Assembly (NCBI GenBank): GCA_963576725.1 | Contig: OY755242.1 | Coordinates: 22,627,315-22,691,314, forward strand | Source of the DNA: Azorinus chamasolen | Lineage: Eukaryota > Mollusca > Bivalvia > Cardiida > Solecurtidae | Length of the DNA stretch: 64,000 nucleotides | Direction: 5' to 3' | Part shown: positions 41,512 to 52,278 of the stretch, piece by piece | How positions within the stretch are numbered: position 1 is the stretch's first letter | Layout: each line of letters starts with the position of its first letter | The notes under the pieces: generated by a model | Told to the model about the DNA's origin: nothing | Seen by the model: the letters and a program-made list of their open reading frames with translations, nothing else | Database searches by the model: none | Translations under genes and position numbers: made by a program

Positions 41512-42842
41512 AGTGGACACAATATACGCCCGTCGAGGTTTTGTTCAACATAAACTGGGGTTAACGTATTTGCGACCAAGTTTCAAGGTTGTAAATAGGC
41601 ATACTTTAACAAAAAACCATAACCGAAAATTCTAAATTAAAAAGTGCCATAATTGTGTCTAAATGCTTGAGATGAAGATGAAGCTTGTGATGGTGAACAA
41701 ATGTTTCAAGTTTAAAAGCTTTATCTGAAAGGATTATGTAAATAAGTGGACTTTAACCAAAAATTCCAAGCTAAAATGCGTCATAATTATGTCAAAATGT
41801 TAGACAGCGTTATGTACTCTTGCCTACAGGTAAAGCGTATGATGGTGAGCAAGTGTTCCAAGTTTCAAAGCTTAATCTAAAAGGGTTATGTAAATAAGTG
41901 GACTTTAACCAAAACTTTAACCAAAAATTTTAAGTTAAAAGGGGGCATAATTCTGTCAAAATGCTTGAAAGAGTTATGTACTCTTGTCTACAGGTTAAGA
42001 TTGTGATGGTGAACAAGTGTTCCAAGTTTAAAAGCTTTATCTCAAAGGGTTATGTAAGTAAATGGACTTTAACAAAGCCTTAACCAAAAATTCTAAGTTA
42101 AAAAGGGGCATAATTCGGTCAAAATGCTTGACAGAGTTATTTTCTCTTGCCTACAGGTGAAGGTTGTGACGGTGAACAAGTGTTCTAAGTTTAAAAGCTT
42201 TATCTCAAAGGGTTATGTAAATAAATGGACTTTAACAAAGCCTTAACCAAAAATTCTAAGTTAAAAAGGGGCATAATTCAGTCAAAATGCTTGACAGAGT
42301 TATTTACTCTTGCCTACAGGTGAAGGTTGTGATGGTGAACAAGTGTTCCAAGTTTCAAAGCTTTATCACAAAGTGTTATGTAAATAAGTGGACTTGTTCC
42401 ACATAAATTGAGGTTAACATTTTTGCTTAACGCAAATGCTAAACGCAAATTCTAAGTCCAATTAAGCGACCTTGACCTTGGATAAATGAGCCGGGACTTG
42501 GCAGGCTACTGTAGCATGTCTAGATAAACATTTTGGTTAAATTTGGGAAGGATCCACCAAGCGGAACTTGAGTTAGAGATGTTACAGACAGACAGACCGG
42601 TTAACATTTTTGCTAAACGCAAATTCTAAGTCCAATTGTGTGACCTTGACCTTGGATAAACAAACCGGGACTTGGTAGGCTACTGTAGCATGTCTAGATA
42701 AACATTGTGGCTAAATTTGAGAAGGATCCACCAAGCGGAACTTGAGTTAGAGATGTTACAGACGGACAGACGGACAGACAACCAGACGGACAGACAGCGC
42801 CATTCCATAATACGTCCCGTTTTTTCAAACGGGCGTATAATT
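41512..42842. repeat. 1.3 kb composite repeat with ~163 bp internal units
   Basis: Ends AATATACGCCCGT and ACGGGCGTATAAT are inverted. Inside, CATAATT.NGTCAAAATGCTTG blocks recur at 41648, 41782, 41946, 42109 and 42272 (spacing 134, 164, 163, 163). Each is followed by CTACAGGT.AAG..TGATGGTGAACAAGTGT. The right third holds another doubled block (GGGACTTGGCAGGCTACTGT, at ~42492 and ~42667). GACAGACGGACAGACA tracts precede the end. No ORF. Resembles dispersed repeats common in bivalve genomes (recognition, not searched). Confidence 0.8.
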
Positions 42843-42849
42843 ATAAAAA

Positions 42850-42990
42850 TTAAGTAATAAAGTAATACAGTCTATATCTAATTCAATATAGTTTCTGCCA
42901 TGGCCAGAAAATGGCAAAAATATCTTGAGTTTACATATAAATTCATCTAGTTAATATTATCACTATCTTTTATATGATTATTTATAAGCT
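42850..42990 (-). mobile_element. Family A2 body half
   Basis: GTTTCTGCCATGGCCAGAAA and TTCATCTAGTTAATATTAT; palindrome side missing. Confidence 0.6.
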
Positions 42991-43261
42991 TTAGGGTTAA
43001 AGTTATGTATTTATTCTAAAAGGTACACAAATGCATTGGCCAATTTAAAGTGTGACAGCTAGATGGATGAATGTGAGAGGTCCCTAACCTGCCCTGACCC
43101 TACAAATGACACAAAAACACAAATAACATTAGGGAGTGTTTTTTTTTCTTATGTTACTGTAAACCATGAACCTATTGATAATATACATGGTTATAAAGGA
43201 AAAACAAACCAACAACAACCCAACATCAAAATTTTGAGTTGATTGGTCATGATCCATAACT

Positions 43262-43490
43262 CCATTATATACACTTTTTAATGCATATGCAACAGGGTAG
43301 ACCCAGATCTGACGCCTGCTGTATGAACCTTATGATAAGGGTCTGATCTGTTTGCAAATGAAACAGTATAAATCGCTTAGTTATGTCATAGCCAAAACTT
43401 CATGTATTTATATGCCACTATACAAATTCATCTAATCAGTTTTCATGATGTCATTATTTCTTACTTGAATGTTCATGGTACAAAGGGGTA
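43262..43490 (-). mobile_element. Family A2 element, diverged
   Basis: GCAACAGGGTAGACCCAGAT arm, rearranged apex; right end GGTACAAAGGGGTAA. Confidence 0.7.
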
Positions 43491-43519
43491 ACTTTCTTCT
43501 CAGAAACACCATTTTATCT

Positions 43520-43751
43520 TAATCCTGTTATCCATAAATATGCCTTTCCATGCCTTTGCAAACAGAGTACACCCAGATTAGATGGCTGCTATAAGAGCCG
43601 TCTGATCAGGGTCTGCTCTGTTTGCTAATGGAATTTGATAGATCTGTTTCTTTAGTATCTAAAATGGCTACGTATTTCATTATAACTATTTCGTCCATGA
43701 ATATTCAGTAGGTATTGAAATTTGGAATACACATAGAACAGGGAAAGAGTA
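43520..43751 (-). mobile_element. Family A1/A2 hybrid
   Basis: Left terminus TTAATCCTGTTATCCATAAA then TATGCCTTTCCATGCC is A2-like; body and right end (ATTCAGTAGGTATTGAAATT, AACAGGGAAAGAG) are A1. Confidence 0.8.
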
Positions 43752-43769
43752 AGAACTAACGGAGTAACA

Positions 43770-43872
43770 AATAGTGTAGACCATCATCAAACTAAAGAAA
43801 AGTGTAACATAACAACAGTGCAGACCCTGATTGGACGGCTCCTCACCTGGGTCTACATTGTTTGCAAATAAC
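43770..43872. repeat. Family D-like palindrome
   Basis: AACAGTGCAGACCCTGATTG arm and CCTGGGTCTACATTGTTTGC arm around GACGGCTCC; the return apex is missing. Confidence 0.55.
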
Positions 43873-43902
43873 ATTAATGACTCGTATCCTGTACTGTAAG
43901 GG

Positions 43903-44152
43903 TTAGTCCTTTCCCTCATGTAAACATGTTTTCACGCACTTGCAAACAGAGTAGACCCAGATCAGACGGCTCCTAGAGGAGCCGTCTGATCAGGGTCTGC
44001 TCTGTTTGCTAATAGAATTTGAAAGATCTGTTTCTTTGCTTTCTAAAATGTCTACAATGCCCCACCTTTCATATTTATTTATAACTATTTTCTTAATGAA
44101 TATTCAGTAGGTATTGGAATTTGGGCTAAATATAGAACAGGGAAAGGGTTAA
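43903..44152 (-). mobile_element. Family A1 element, near consensus
   Basis: TTAGTCCTTTCCCTCATGTA to GGGAAAGGGTTAA; apex GGCTCCTAGAGGAGCC. Confidence 0.92.
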
Positions 44153-44276
44153 TCAATTCCATACGGAGCATTCCATCTGGATCTACAATATTTGCCTAAG
44201 TTTGACAGGTTGAATATCTATGGCAATTAGAGTAAATCTCATACTCCTTACTTCAGATGAGTTTAAACTAATTTAT

Positions 44277-44485
44277 TTAACCCTTTCCCTGTTGAATATT
44301 CATGTAAGAAATCATGACATCATGAATATTTATGAGTCAATTTTTTAATGTAAATTTTTAAAGGGAATTTTTTGCTTTGACAAACACTAAAGAATTAAGA
44401 TTTATATCAATTCATAAGCTGTTGGATCTGGGTCTACTCTGTTTACAAAGGCATGAAAAAGCATTTAAATGAAGCGAAGAGTTAA
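44277..44485 (+). mobile_element. Family A2 element, left arm deleted
   Basis: TTAACCCTTTCCCTGTTGAA to GAAGCGAAGAGTTAA; TCATAAGC joins TGTTGGATCTGGGTCTACTC. Confidence 0.8.
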
Positions 44486-45080
44486 TTAGACGTCTAGAAC
44501 ATGCCTACGTTTAGTTAAATATGATCACACTGAAGAAATTTTGAAAGGAAATACAAAGAAATTTCCCATCAGAAAGGAAAAGCAATTTTCATGTTGCTTA
44601 CGCCTTCTTGCTTGATAAACATCTGATCTGTTTATCTATTAGGTGCCAGTCAAACACAAGAAAACATCATAAACAAAGTCTCTGTTCACCTTGTTTTAGT
44701 TCTAATTGACAAGCGAGCAGCGATCTTTACCAGTAATCATCTACATCCGACTACAGAATCAGTCTTTAGCATTTTATGGGACAAATTTGTAAATACCTTG
44801 CAACTCATTTAAATCCAGATCAGACAACAAGCAAGTTAGCATCTCATCAGGATCTAAACTGTTGACACTCGGATCACATATTTTAGAGTGAATAAAACAA
44901 GTGCACTTGAGGAGTGACAGAGATTCTCCAGCAGACAGCCAGTATGACAGCTACATGATAGAGAGTATCCTATTTACTCTAACTACTCTGACACCCAATC
45001 TCCACACTTCATCAGTTTATAAAACTCAATAATAGTCAATTCATCACCATTTTGATAATTTTAAATTAAGACTGAAATAG
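44486..45080. other. No intact feature
   Basis: E-type GCATCTCATCAGGATC near 44840 only. Confidence 0.4.
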
Positions 45081-45150
45081 TTGCAAATAGTGAAAAATCT
45101 GATCAAACTGCTCCTTCAGGAGCTGTTTGATCTGGATCAACACTATTTGT
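45081..45150. repeat. Family D palindrome
   Basis: TTGCAAATAGTGAAAAATCT / GATCTGGATCAACACTATTT; apex CTGCTCCTTCAGGAGCTG. Confidence 0.75.
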
Positions 45151-45569
45151 CCAAGTTTGTCTTTCAAAATACTTGAGGTAATTCTGGTATCCTTGATTAC
45201 AAGAGGTGCCAGACGTGAAATATGGTTTCACCATCATGTAAAAACTGGACTGTTAAAAACGAGCCAATTATTTTGATTTCTGGAATAATTGTGCACCATT
45301 AGCATACCAGAAGACCTGTCACAAGCAGTCTGGGTAGACCTGTTCCGATCATTACTCCCTTCAATGCCAGATAACATTCTGTCTGGCATTTGCAAACAGT
45401 GAAGACCCAGATCTTGGGGAGATGTCTATTCGGGTCTGCACAGTTTGCTATTCCAATTATTACACTAACTTTATCCATTTATACTGAATGGTTCATGAAA
45501 ATGTTTTGGACTATTGCTCTTTGAACATTCTACATTCAAAGGGTTTATCTCCCTTGCATAGCCAAGTTA
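45151..45569. other. Gene-free; one D palindrome at 45391-45449
   Basis: TGCAAACAGTGAAGACCCAG and CGGGTCTGCACAGTTTGC arms around CTTGGGGAG; remainder unrecognised. Confidence 0.5.
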
Positions 45570-46022
45570 CACTAGAACCTGCCTATAGCAACCATAGGAT
45601 ACAATGAATAAGCATTGGGGTCTGGAGGATCAGGCATTTGCTTAACCCATTCCTCCATAGGCTATTTTTAGTTCCATCCACTTTGAATAAATCTACCAAA
45701 AAGGAGCATTAACAAGAGAAAAGGATTTTTTTTTTAATTTTGCAGTTTGAAACCATTCTGATATATAGAGCATTTGCTCCTATAGGAGCAAATGCTCTAT
45801 TTATTACAATAGTTTCATAAGGTGACTTTTACAGAGGCGTAGAAAGGTTTATTTATGGAGAAAAGGGTTAATACAGAATGAAAGTAACATAATGCAAAAT
45901 GCTTCTAAAGAAGCTTTCTATATTACATGTACTTTTGTCCTGCTTTAAGCTACCACCTGTCTTAAAAAAAACCCAGAATCAGTCTTCTTTTTTGTGGCTG
46001 CTGTAGACAGGTTTTTACTGCA
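45570..46022. mobile_element. Family C element split by a B element
   Basis: Left part 45570-45645 (ACACTAGAACCTGCCTATAG ... CATTTGCTTAA) and right part 45868-46022 (TTAATACAGAATGAAAGTAA ... AGGTTTTTACTGCA). In intact C copies the inner arm reads TGCTTAATGCAG, so the break falls exactly at TTAA and TTAA is duplicated. Confidence 0.88.
45642..45871 (+). mobile_element. Family B element nested in C, TTAA duplication visible
   Basis: TTAACCCATTCCTCCATAGG to GGAGAAAAGGGTTAA; palindrome with TTGCTCCTATAGGAGCAA. This copy proves the target-site duplication of family B. Confidence 0.95.
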
Positions 46023-46473
46023 TATTAAAACAGTACTGGTGCAGCCAATCTAAACAGTCCTGCGTCCTTCAAGTACAAGTAGGCATCAGCTGCATCAAGA
46101 AATAAAAGTACACCTAGCTCTAGATAAGCGGAGCATTGCAGAGATAGGGCCTATAGTTTTCCTTGTAAATTTTTGTTGGTACTCATTAGAATCACCTCAG
46201 AGCACTAGGTACTAATAAGATACGAAACCTGATCAATCACTTCACCTCTTAACTACAGCTCTGACTGTTTCCATACACATAGGCTTTTGCAAACAACAGA
46301 GACCAAGCTCTGAAAATATTTGAAGAATAATATGGAGAAATTTGCAGTACACTAGGTCGTTTGGAGACCACAATTATTCAGCTTGCAGAGAGATTGTATC
46401 AATTGTCTCAAATGTACAGCTGTGCATGAAGTATTCTCTCACTCTCACTTTAGCACTTGCACCTCTTAGCTTC
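46023..46473. other. No feature recognised
   Basis: Only a weak TTAGAATCACCTCAGAGCAC motif near 46187. Confidence 0.4.
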
Positions 46474-46723
46474 TTAACCCTTTCCCTCATATAAACGTGT
46501 TTTCACGCATTTGCAAACACAGTAGACCCAGATCAGACGGCTCCTCTAGGAGCCGTCTGATCAGGGTCTACTCTGTTTGCTATTAGAATTTGATAGATCT
46601 GTTTCTTGACTTTATTAAATGTCTACAATGTTCCACCTTCAAGAATTCTTTATAAAAATTTTGTTAATGAATATTCAGTAGGTACTGAAAATTGGCCTAA
46701 ATATAGAACAGGGAAAGGGTTAA
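46474..46723 (-). mobile_element. Family A1 element, near consensus
   Basis: TTAACCCTTTCCCTCATATA to GGGAAAGGGTTAA; apex GGCTCCTCTAGGAGCC. Right TTAA shared with the next A2. Confidence 0.93.
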
Positions 46724-46920
46724 CTCTTTATCTGATGAATATTCACGACAGAAATTTTTATACCATCATTTTTTATAATGGTACATGAACACGGGAATTT
46801 TTGGCCATGGCTGAAACTGTAGAATCAGATATAAGTAATTCAATAAGCAAACACAGCAGACCCTGACCAGATGGCTCCTCTAGAAGTCTTCTGATCTGGG
46901 TCTACAGTGGTTGCAAATGA
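46720..46920 (+). mobile_element. Family A2 element, right end lost
   Basis: TTAACTCTTTATCTGATGAA left; palindrome CTCCTCTAGAAGTC; stops after GTTGCAAATGAAG. Confidence 0.8.
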
Positions 46921-46984
46921 AGTGTAATAAATTTTTAGCATTTGAATATGCACCTCTACCTATTCCTATACTATTTCATCAAAG

Positions 46985-47234
46985 TTAACCTTTTATATCT
47001 TTACTTAATGAATATTCATATAACAAATATAAGAATATCTATTTGAAATGAATATTCATATAAGAATATCTATTTGATGGATATTTATAACTGCATGGGA
47101 ATTTTCGGCCATGCTAAACTGAAGAATGAGATAATTATTCTGTAATCAAACTGAGCGGTCCATCATGGATTCCTGCAGGAGCTGTCTGATCTTGGTCCAC
47201 TTATTTGCAAAGGCGTCTCTATCAGGTAAAGGGT
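46985..47234 (+). mobile_element. Family A2 element with body duplication
   Basis: ATGAATATTCATATAA and AAGAATATCTATTTGA are each present twice (47010-47080). Arms degraded (GAGCGGTCCATCATGG); end AGGTAAAGGGTTAA. Confidence 0.75.
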
Positions 47235-47237
47235 TAA

Positions 47238-47290
47238 TTAAATTTTGTATGATTTTCACCCTGCATTAAGCTGCCACCTGTCTCTAAGAC
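47238..47290. mobile_element. Family C inner-arm fragment
   Basis: TTTTCACCCTGCATTAAGCT then GCCACCTGTC. Confidence 0.55.
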
Positions 47291-47345
47291 CGTTCAACAT
47301 TGAATGTTGCATATGCCAGTACATTTGTTTCCTGAATTCATGCTT

Positions 47346-47594
47346 TTAACCCTTTCCCTGTTCTATGTTTATTCCAACTTTTAATACCTACTGAATATTC
47401 ATGGACACATAGTTATAAGGAAATATCAAAGGTGGAACATTGTAGCCATTTTAGAAAGCAAAGAAACAGATCTATCAAATTCTATTAGCAAACAGAGCAG
47501 ACCCTGATCAGACGGCTCCTCTAGGAGCCGTCTGATCTGGGACTACTCTGTTTGCAAATGCGTGAAAACACGTTTATATGAGGGAAAGGGTTAA
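47346..47594 (+). mobile_element. Family A1 element, near consensus
   Basis: TTAACCCTTTCCCTGTTC to GAGGGAAAGGGTTAA; apex GGCTCCTCTAGGAGCC. Confidence 0.93.
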
Positions 47595-47656
47595 TCAACA
47601 TAGTTGCATAGAATTCAACCAGTATGATCAAAATGAATTTGCTAAGGTTTCTAATG

Positions 47657-47719
47657 ACAAACAGTGTAGACCCCAGTCAGAGGACTTCTCCAGGATTTGG
47701 GTCTGCACCGTCTACAAAT
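47657..47719. repeat. Family D palindrome
   Basis: CAAACAGTGTAGACCCCAGT / TGGGTCTGCACCGTCTAC arms; apex GGACTTCTCCAGG. Confidence 0.6.
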
Positions 47720-47742
47720 GTTAACTAAATTGCTTCCCTGCA

Positions 47743-47996
47743 TTAACCCTTTCCCTGTTCTATGTTTATTCGAAATTTCACTACCTACTGAGTATTCATA
47801 GACAAAATAATTACAATGAAATATGAAATTGGCACATTGTAGTCATTTTAGAAAGTAAAGAAACAGTCCTTTCAAATTCCTTTAGCAAACAGAACAGACT
47901 CTGATCAGACGACTCCTACAGGAGCCGTCTGATATGGGTCTACTCTGTTTGCAAATGCATGAAAACACATTTAATAAATATGGAGGAATTGGTTAA
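47743..47996 (+). mobile_element. Family A1 element with B-like right end
   Basis: TTAACCCTTTCCCTGTTC left; apex GACTCCTACAGGAGCC. The right end reads ATATGGAGGAATTGGTTAA, which is the B/A2 type, not the A1 type. Confidence 0.85.
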
Positions 47997-48259
47997 AAGA
48001 GCTAATCAATGGCAGGTGTCGGACTACCTACAGTTTATCTCCCCAATATTTACCCTTTGCACAATTTGTGTCAGTGTGAAACAGTTTAGACACAGAAAAA
48101 CAGTTTAGACCCAGATCATATGCTGAGTAACAGACTTCATTGTCAAGATCAAAAAGGGCAATCTGATCATTATAAATTTGAAAAGAAAATTGAAGAAAAA
48201 TATGTTTTGTGCATTAAGTAGATAACAACTTTTGCAATCATTACTAAACATGCTACGAA

Positions 48260-48457
48260 TTAACTCTTTGCATGTTAGCAGCAAATTGTGATTAGTTATG
48301 CACGCACAGTTTTGATTCTGATGACATGCTAACTAAGCTGATGTCTCGTAAGGATTCAAACTATTAAATCCCTGAAAAAAAAAAACCTCAAAACTTTTGA
48401 GAATTGAAATAGACAACCAAAGTGGCAAACAACATTTCTGTAATGGGCAAAGAGTTA
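48260..48457. mobile_element. Family E element, fullest copy
   Basis: TTAACTCTTTGCATGTTAGC left and GTAATGGGCAAAGAGTTAC right; central GATTCTGATGACATGCTAAC / TGATGTCTCGTAAGGATTC inverted arms. Confidence 0.7.
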
Positions 48458-48560
48458 CCCTAATTCTAGCTAGTATTCCAACCTGTCCACTGGTTTGTAT
48501 TTAGCTTAATTAGTCAATTTGGCAACATATTTGATAACATTAAATTAGACTGACACAGAA

Positions 48561-48628
48561 GCAAATAGTGTAGACCCAGATCAAACTGCTCCTGAAGGAG
48601 CAGTTTGATCAGGGTCTGCACTATTTGC
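48561..48628. repeat. Family D palindrome, near perfect
   Basis: GCAAATAGTGTAGACCCAGA / CAGGGTCTGCACTATTTGC; apex ACTGCTCCTGAAGGAGCAGT perfectly matched. Confidence 0.85.
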
Positions 48629-48680
48629 CTAAGTCTTGTCCAAACACTTTGAGTAATTAGGATATATAAAGGGCTAAACT

Positions 48681-49139
48681 GCCTGAATGCCAGGTGGTCA
48701 GACCAAAATTTAACTATGAAGAAATTATGTTTATTTTCCCCTCCCTTCTCCAGTAATCAGCAACAGCCTAGTTATTTCAGGTGTTCAGTTTGTTCAAATT
48801 TCTTTTTAAACCTTTAGCATGGTGAGCAAACTTTCATCAGTTCACTAAGAATTTTATCTATCTTTTCCAAAGTATGAACAGAGTCAATTCAACACTATGC
48901 ATACAGATAAGTGGAACCAGATGAGACATTGCAATATCATCAGGATCTAAACTGATTGATAATTTGACAAATTATGTATTTTGGCAAAGAAATTGAAATT
49001 TTATTTTAAGAATTAAAGCAGACGACAAATTACTTAGTGTACACAGAGTTAAGTAGCCAATACTTATCTGAAGTATCATCTAAATCCAAACGGTTTGAAA
49101 ATATAGTCAAAAAACTTTCCATGGCCAGCAATTACAGGG
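48681..49139. other. Gene-free; E-type element at about 48806-49052
   Basis: TTAAACCTTTAGCATGGTG left end, AACCAGATGAGACATTGC / ATCATCAGGATCTAAACTG arms, GTACACAGAGTTAA right end. Confidence 0.55.
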
Positions 49140-49392
49140 TTAACCCTTTCCTTCATATAAACCCTTTTTCACGCATTTGCAAACAGAGGAGACCCAGATC
49201 AAATGGTTCCTATAGGAGCCAACTGATCAGGGTCTGCTCTGTTAGCTTACGAAATAAATATTGGTCTGATTCTACAGGTTCTAAAATGGCCAATAATTCC
49301 AATGTACATACCGGTATGCCATTAAAAAACTTCCGTTACAGAATATTCATATCATGATTTCTTACATGAATATTGAACAGGGGAAGGGTTAA
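49140..49392 (-). mobile_element. Family A element
   Basis: TTAACCCTTTCCTTCATATA to AACAGGGGAAGGGTTAA; apex GGTTCCTATAGGAGCC. Confidence 0.9.
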
Positions 49393-49419
49393 GTTGTTTT
49401 CTTAAAGTTAAGACTGGAA

Positions 49420-49627
49420 TACAGTAACCCCTCTCTATAACGGCCACTAAATTACATCAAGTACTTTATGTTAAAGGCAGGTGACTGCTTAATGCAAGGT
49501 GAAAGTAAATCAAAACGCTCCTATAGGAGCGTTTTGTTTTACTTTCACCTTGCTTTAAGCAGCCACCTGCCCTAAATACGAACAAATTAACACAATTTAG
49601 TGGTTGTTATAGAGAGGTTTTACTGTA
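49420..49627. mobile_element. Family C element, near consensus
   Basis: TACAGTAACCCCTCTCTATA / AGAGAGGTTTTACTGTA; arms carry matched AAAACGCTCC / GGAGCGTTTT. Confidence 0.92.
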
Positions 49628-49712
49628 CTCTCAAGAGCGTTGATAATCCAAACCGGCAGATTGCAAACATTTGGAAGCAATATTCTGAAGTGTCAATGTA
49701 CTCAAGGTTAAG

Positions 49713-49959
49713 TTAACCCTGTACTTCATCAATATTCATGTAAGAAATAATGATATCATGAATATTAATTAGCTCAATCTATTTAATGATATTTGACACA
49801 GAAACTTTTGGCCATGGCAGAAAATGCAGTATCAGATCTATATTATTTTATAAGCAAACAGAACAGACCCTGATCAGGCAGCTCCTACAGGAGTTGTCTG
49901 ATCTGGGTCTACTCTTTTGCAAAAATGTTAAAAAGTATGTCTATGGAGTATAGAGTTAA
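49713..49959 (+). mobile_element. Family A2 element, complete
   Basis: TTAACCCTGTACTTCATCAA to GGAGTATAGAGTTAA; apex AGCTCCTACAGGAGTT. Confidence 0.88.
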
Positions 49960-50073
49960 AATCCTGATAGAGACATATTCTGATGAATACATGTGCTGAC
50001 TTTTGAAAGTAGAATGGTCCAACAAAGACTCCATTTAGGATGAGGGTGTATAATTTGCAAGAAAATGTTGAAG

Positions 50074-50145
50074 GACAAGCAGTACAGAGCCTGGTCAGAG
50101 GGCTCCTCTAGGAGCTTTCTGATGTGGGTATACACTGTTTGTAAA
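50074..50145. repeat. Family D palindrome
   Basis: CAAGCAGTACAGAGCCTGGT / ATACACTGTTTG arms; apex GGCTCCTCTAGGAGC. Confidence 0.65.
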
Positions 50146-50333
50146 TGGCAGCTAACTTGTTTCCCTCAGTCAAAGGGTTAACATAGACTCAAGCTTGGAA
50201 AAAGCTACATGTATACATACATTATAAACATTACTCTTTGAACACTGAACATTCAAAGTGGCCTGGCCCATCAATATTTAAATAGAGAGTCCATTCAATA
50301 TGAAAGCATTAAATCTGCTGGTGGATTTTAAAT

Positions 50334-50404
50334 AAATGACGGTGCAGACTGATCAGATGGCTCCTTAAGGAGTCTGACTGATCTGACAATTCACTGTTTA
50401 CAAA
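50334..50404. repeat. Family D palindrome
   Basis: GACGGTGCAGACTGATCAGA / TGACAATTCACTGTTTAC; apex GGCTCCTTAAGGAGTC. Confidence 0.6.
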
Positions 50405-50440
50405 CTTCCACACATTCAGTTCTCCAAAATCGAAAGGTGA

Positions 50441-51439
50441 TGATTATTTCTTCTCATTAAACGTTTTGATACTGATGACAGAGCAAAACACTCCTGTTAC
50501 ATGAAATAATACATCATCTAGTTCACAGTATCCATTCTAAAATAAGTAAAATAATGAGTTTTGAGAAAAAAAATGAATTTTCAGTAGTAAACAGTATAGA
50601 TCTTGATCAGAAAACTGAAGTAAGAACCCTTTGATCTAGATCCAGTGGCCTAGACAAGATGCATAAATTAATGCATTTTTCAAGAACAGTTTCATTATTT
50701 TTCTATCAAACCCTAGAATCGCCTCATCCAGATGATTCTAGGGAGTTGGTGAGGAAATGACAATTTTAGAATACAAATATTCACAGCCTACCTTATCTAT
50801 TGTTGTATAGATCCACACTGAATACCGGGTTAATACTTAAATGTCCAACAATTCAAAGGCTGACATGTCATGCTTTTGTTGGACATGTCAAATAAGGATG
50901 GGAGTGCTACTTGAAAGTACATAACATTAATGATATGCAAATATCCGAAATGACAAAAATATTTCACAGTACAGTATCAAATTGTGACCAAGTTCAAAAG
51001 CAGGGTCACCCAGGTGTATCAACAAATAGCTCATAAACCATGCTATTTTGTTGTGATATTCTTCAGGACTATTTGCTAGAACAACACTCAATTTACATCA
51101 AACCCCTTGAATGTGGGACAAACATGCTATATGTATTTGCATACAGTAGGAGTCGATCTGATTAGGGTCTGCACTGTTTGTTATTTGAAATAATCTATAA
51201 AGTTTAAGCCTTTCATATTGAGTGAACTCTACAGTCCATCATAATTTTTGGATCCAGATCAGGCACCTAGAAAAATTTGCAGGGAATGCAAATTTTGGTT
51301 TAAACATATTTATTACTGGAATATACAACATGCATCAATTTACATAGATTCTAAGAAGGATTGGAATGAAAGCTAAGAGCTTATGAAATTCCTCTCAAAA
51401 TGCAAATTTTGACAGACACAATTTACTTGGAAGTGCAAA
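50441..51439. other. Gene-free stretch with D fragments
   Basis: AAACAGTATAGATCTTGATC arm at 50588-50643 and GATTAGGGTCTGCACTGTTT at 51160. A GATTCTAGGG / CCCTAGAATC short hairpin near 50710-50742. No gene. Confidence 0.4.
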
Positions 51440-51635
51440 AAGTTAGCCCTTTCCTTGTACAGACAACTTCTGAGTAGAACAAGATCAGATGGCTCCTGTA
51501 GGAGCTGTCTGATCAGGGTCTGCTCTGTTTGCTTATGGAATAATATAGATATGATACTGAAGTTTCAATTACAGATAACACTTTTCCAGTTAATGCACAA
51601 TAATAATTATTGTAAATACTTGAGTCTATGAATAT
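51440..51635 (-). mobile_element. Family A2 element, outer left arm lost
   Basis: GTTAGCCCTTTCCTTGTAC left; apex GGCTCCTGTAGGAGCTG; TGAATATTCATCCAG right. Confidence 0.75.
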
Positions 51636-51653
51636 TCATCCAGAAATAAATTC

Positions 51654-51873
51654 TTAACTCTGAGAAATTCCCTGTTCTTTATTCTAGTAAGAAATAATGA
51701 CAACATGAATAGTTTTTGCTTTGACAAAAACTGTAGAATCAGATCTATATCATGCTGAAGGCAAACAGAGCAGATCCTGATCAGACAGCTCTTAAAAGGA
51801 GTCATCTAATCTGGGTCTTCTCTGTTTTCAAAATGTATACGTGAAAATGCGTTTATATGAAGGTAAGGGTTAA
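51654..51873 (+). mobile_element. Family A element
   Basis: TTAACTCTGAGAAATTCCC left; apex AGCTCTTAAAAGGAGTC; right end GAAGGTAAGGGTTAA. Confidence 0.78.
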
Positions 51874-51972
51874 ATGAATAGTTAGGAAAACATCAATATC
51901 CAAATTAAATACAAATTTCGAAGGAATAAAGTAAAGATATTGAAATAGATAATGAGACAAATCTGACCATTG

Positions 51973-52046
51973 AGACAAAAAGTGAAGTCCCTGATCAGAC
52001 GCCGCCTTTTCAAGGCGGCGTCTGACCTGGGACTGCACTATTTGTC
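51973..52046. repeat. Family D palindrome with a replaced GC-rich apex
   Basis: Arms GACAAAAAGTGAAGTCCCTG / CTGGGACTGCACTATTTGTC are the D type, but the apex is CGCCGCCTTTTCAAGGCGGCG, perfectly paired and unlike any other copy. Followed by GGTGAAAGGGTTAA. Confidence 0.85.
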
Positions 52047-52099
52047 GTGTGCATTTATGCGACATCAGCGGTGAAAGGGTTAAGCAACTTTATATTAAT

Positions 52100-52278
52100 T
52101 GGACAAAGGAATTTTGAAAAGCAGTTGATTGCTTAATGCAGGAAAAAAGTAATTCAGAAAGCTCCTTCAGGAGCTTTCTGCATTACTTCTGACATGCATT
52201 AAGCTATCACCTGCTTTACAGATCCCTGATTAAAGCTCTTTTTGATGGTCACTTAAGATAGACCTATGTTCTACTGTA
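52100..52278. mobile_element. Family C element, left end lost
   Basis: GTTGATTGCTTAATGCAGG inner arm; apex AGCTCCTTCAGGAGCT; TGTTCTACTGTA right end. Confidence 0.82.
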
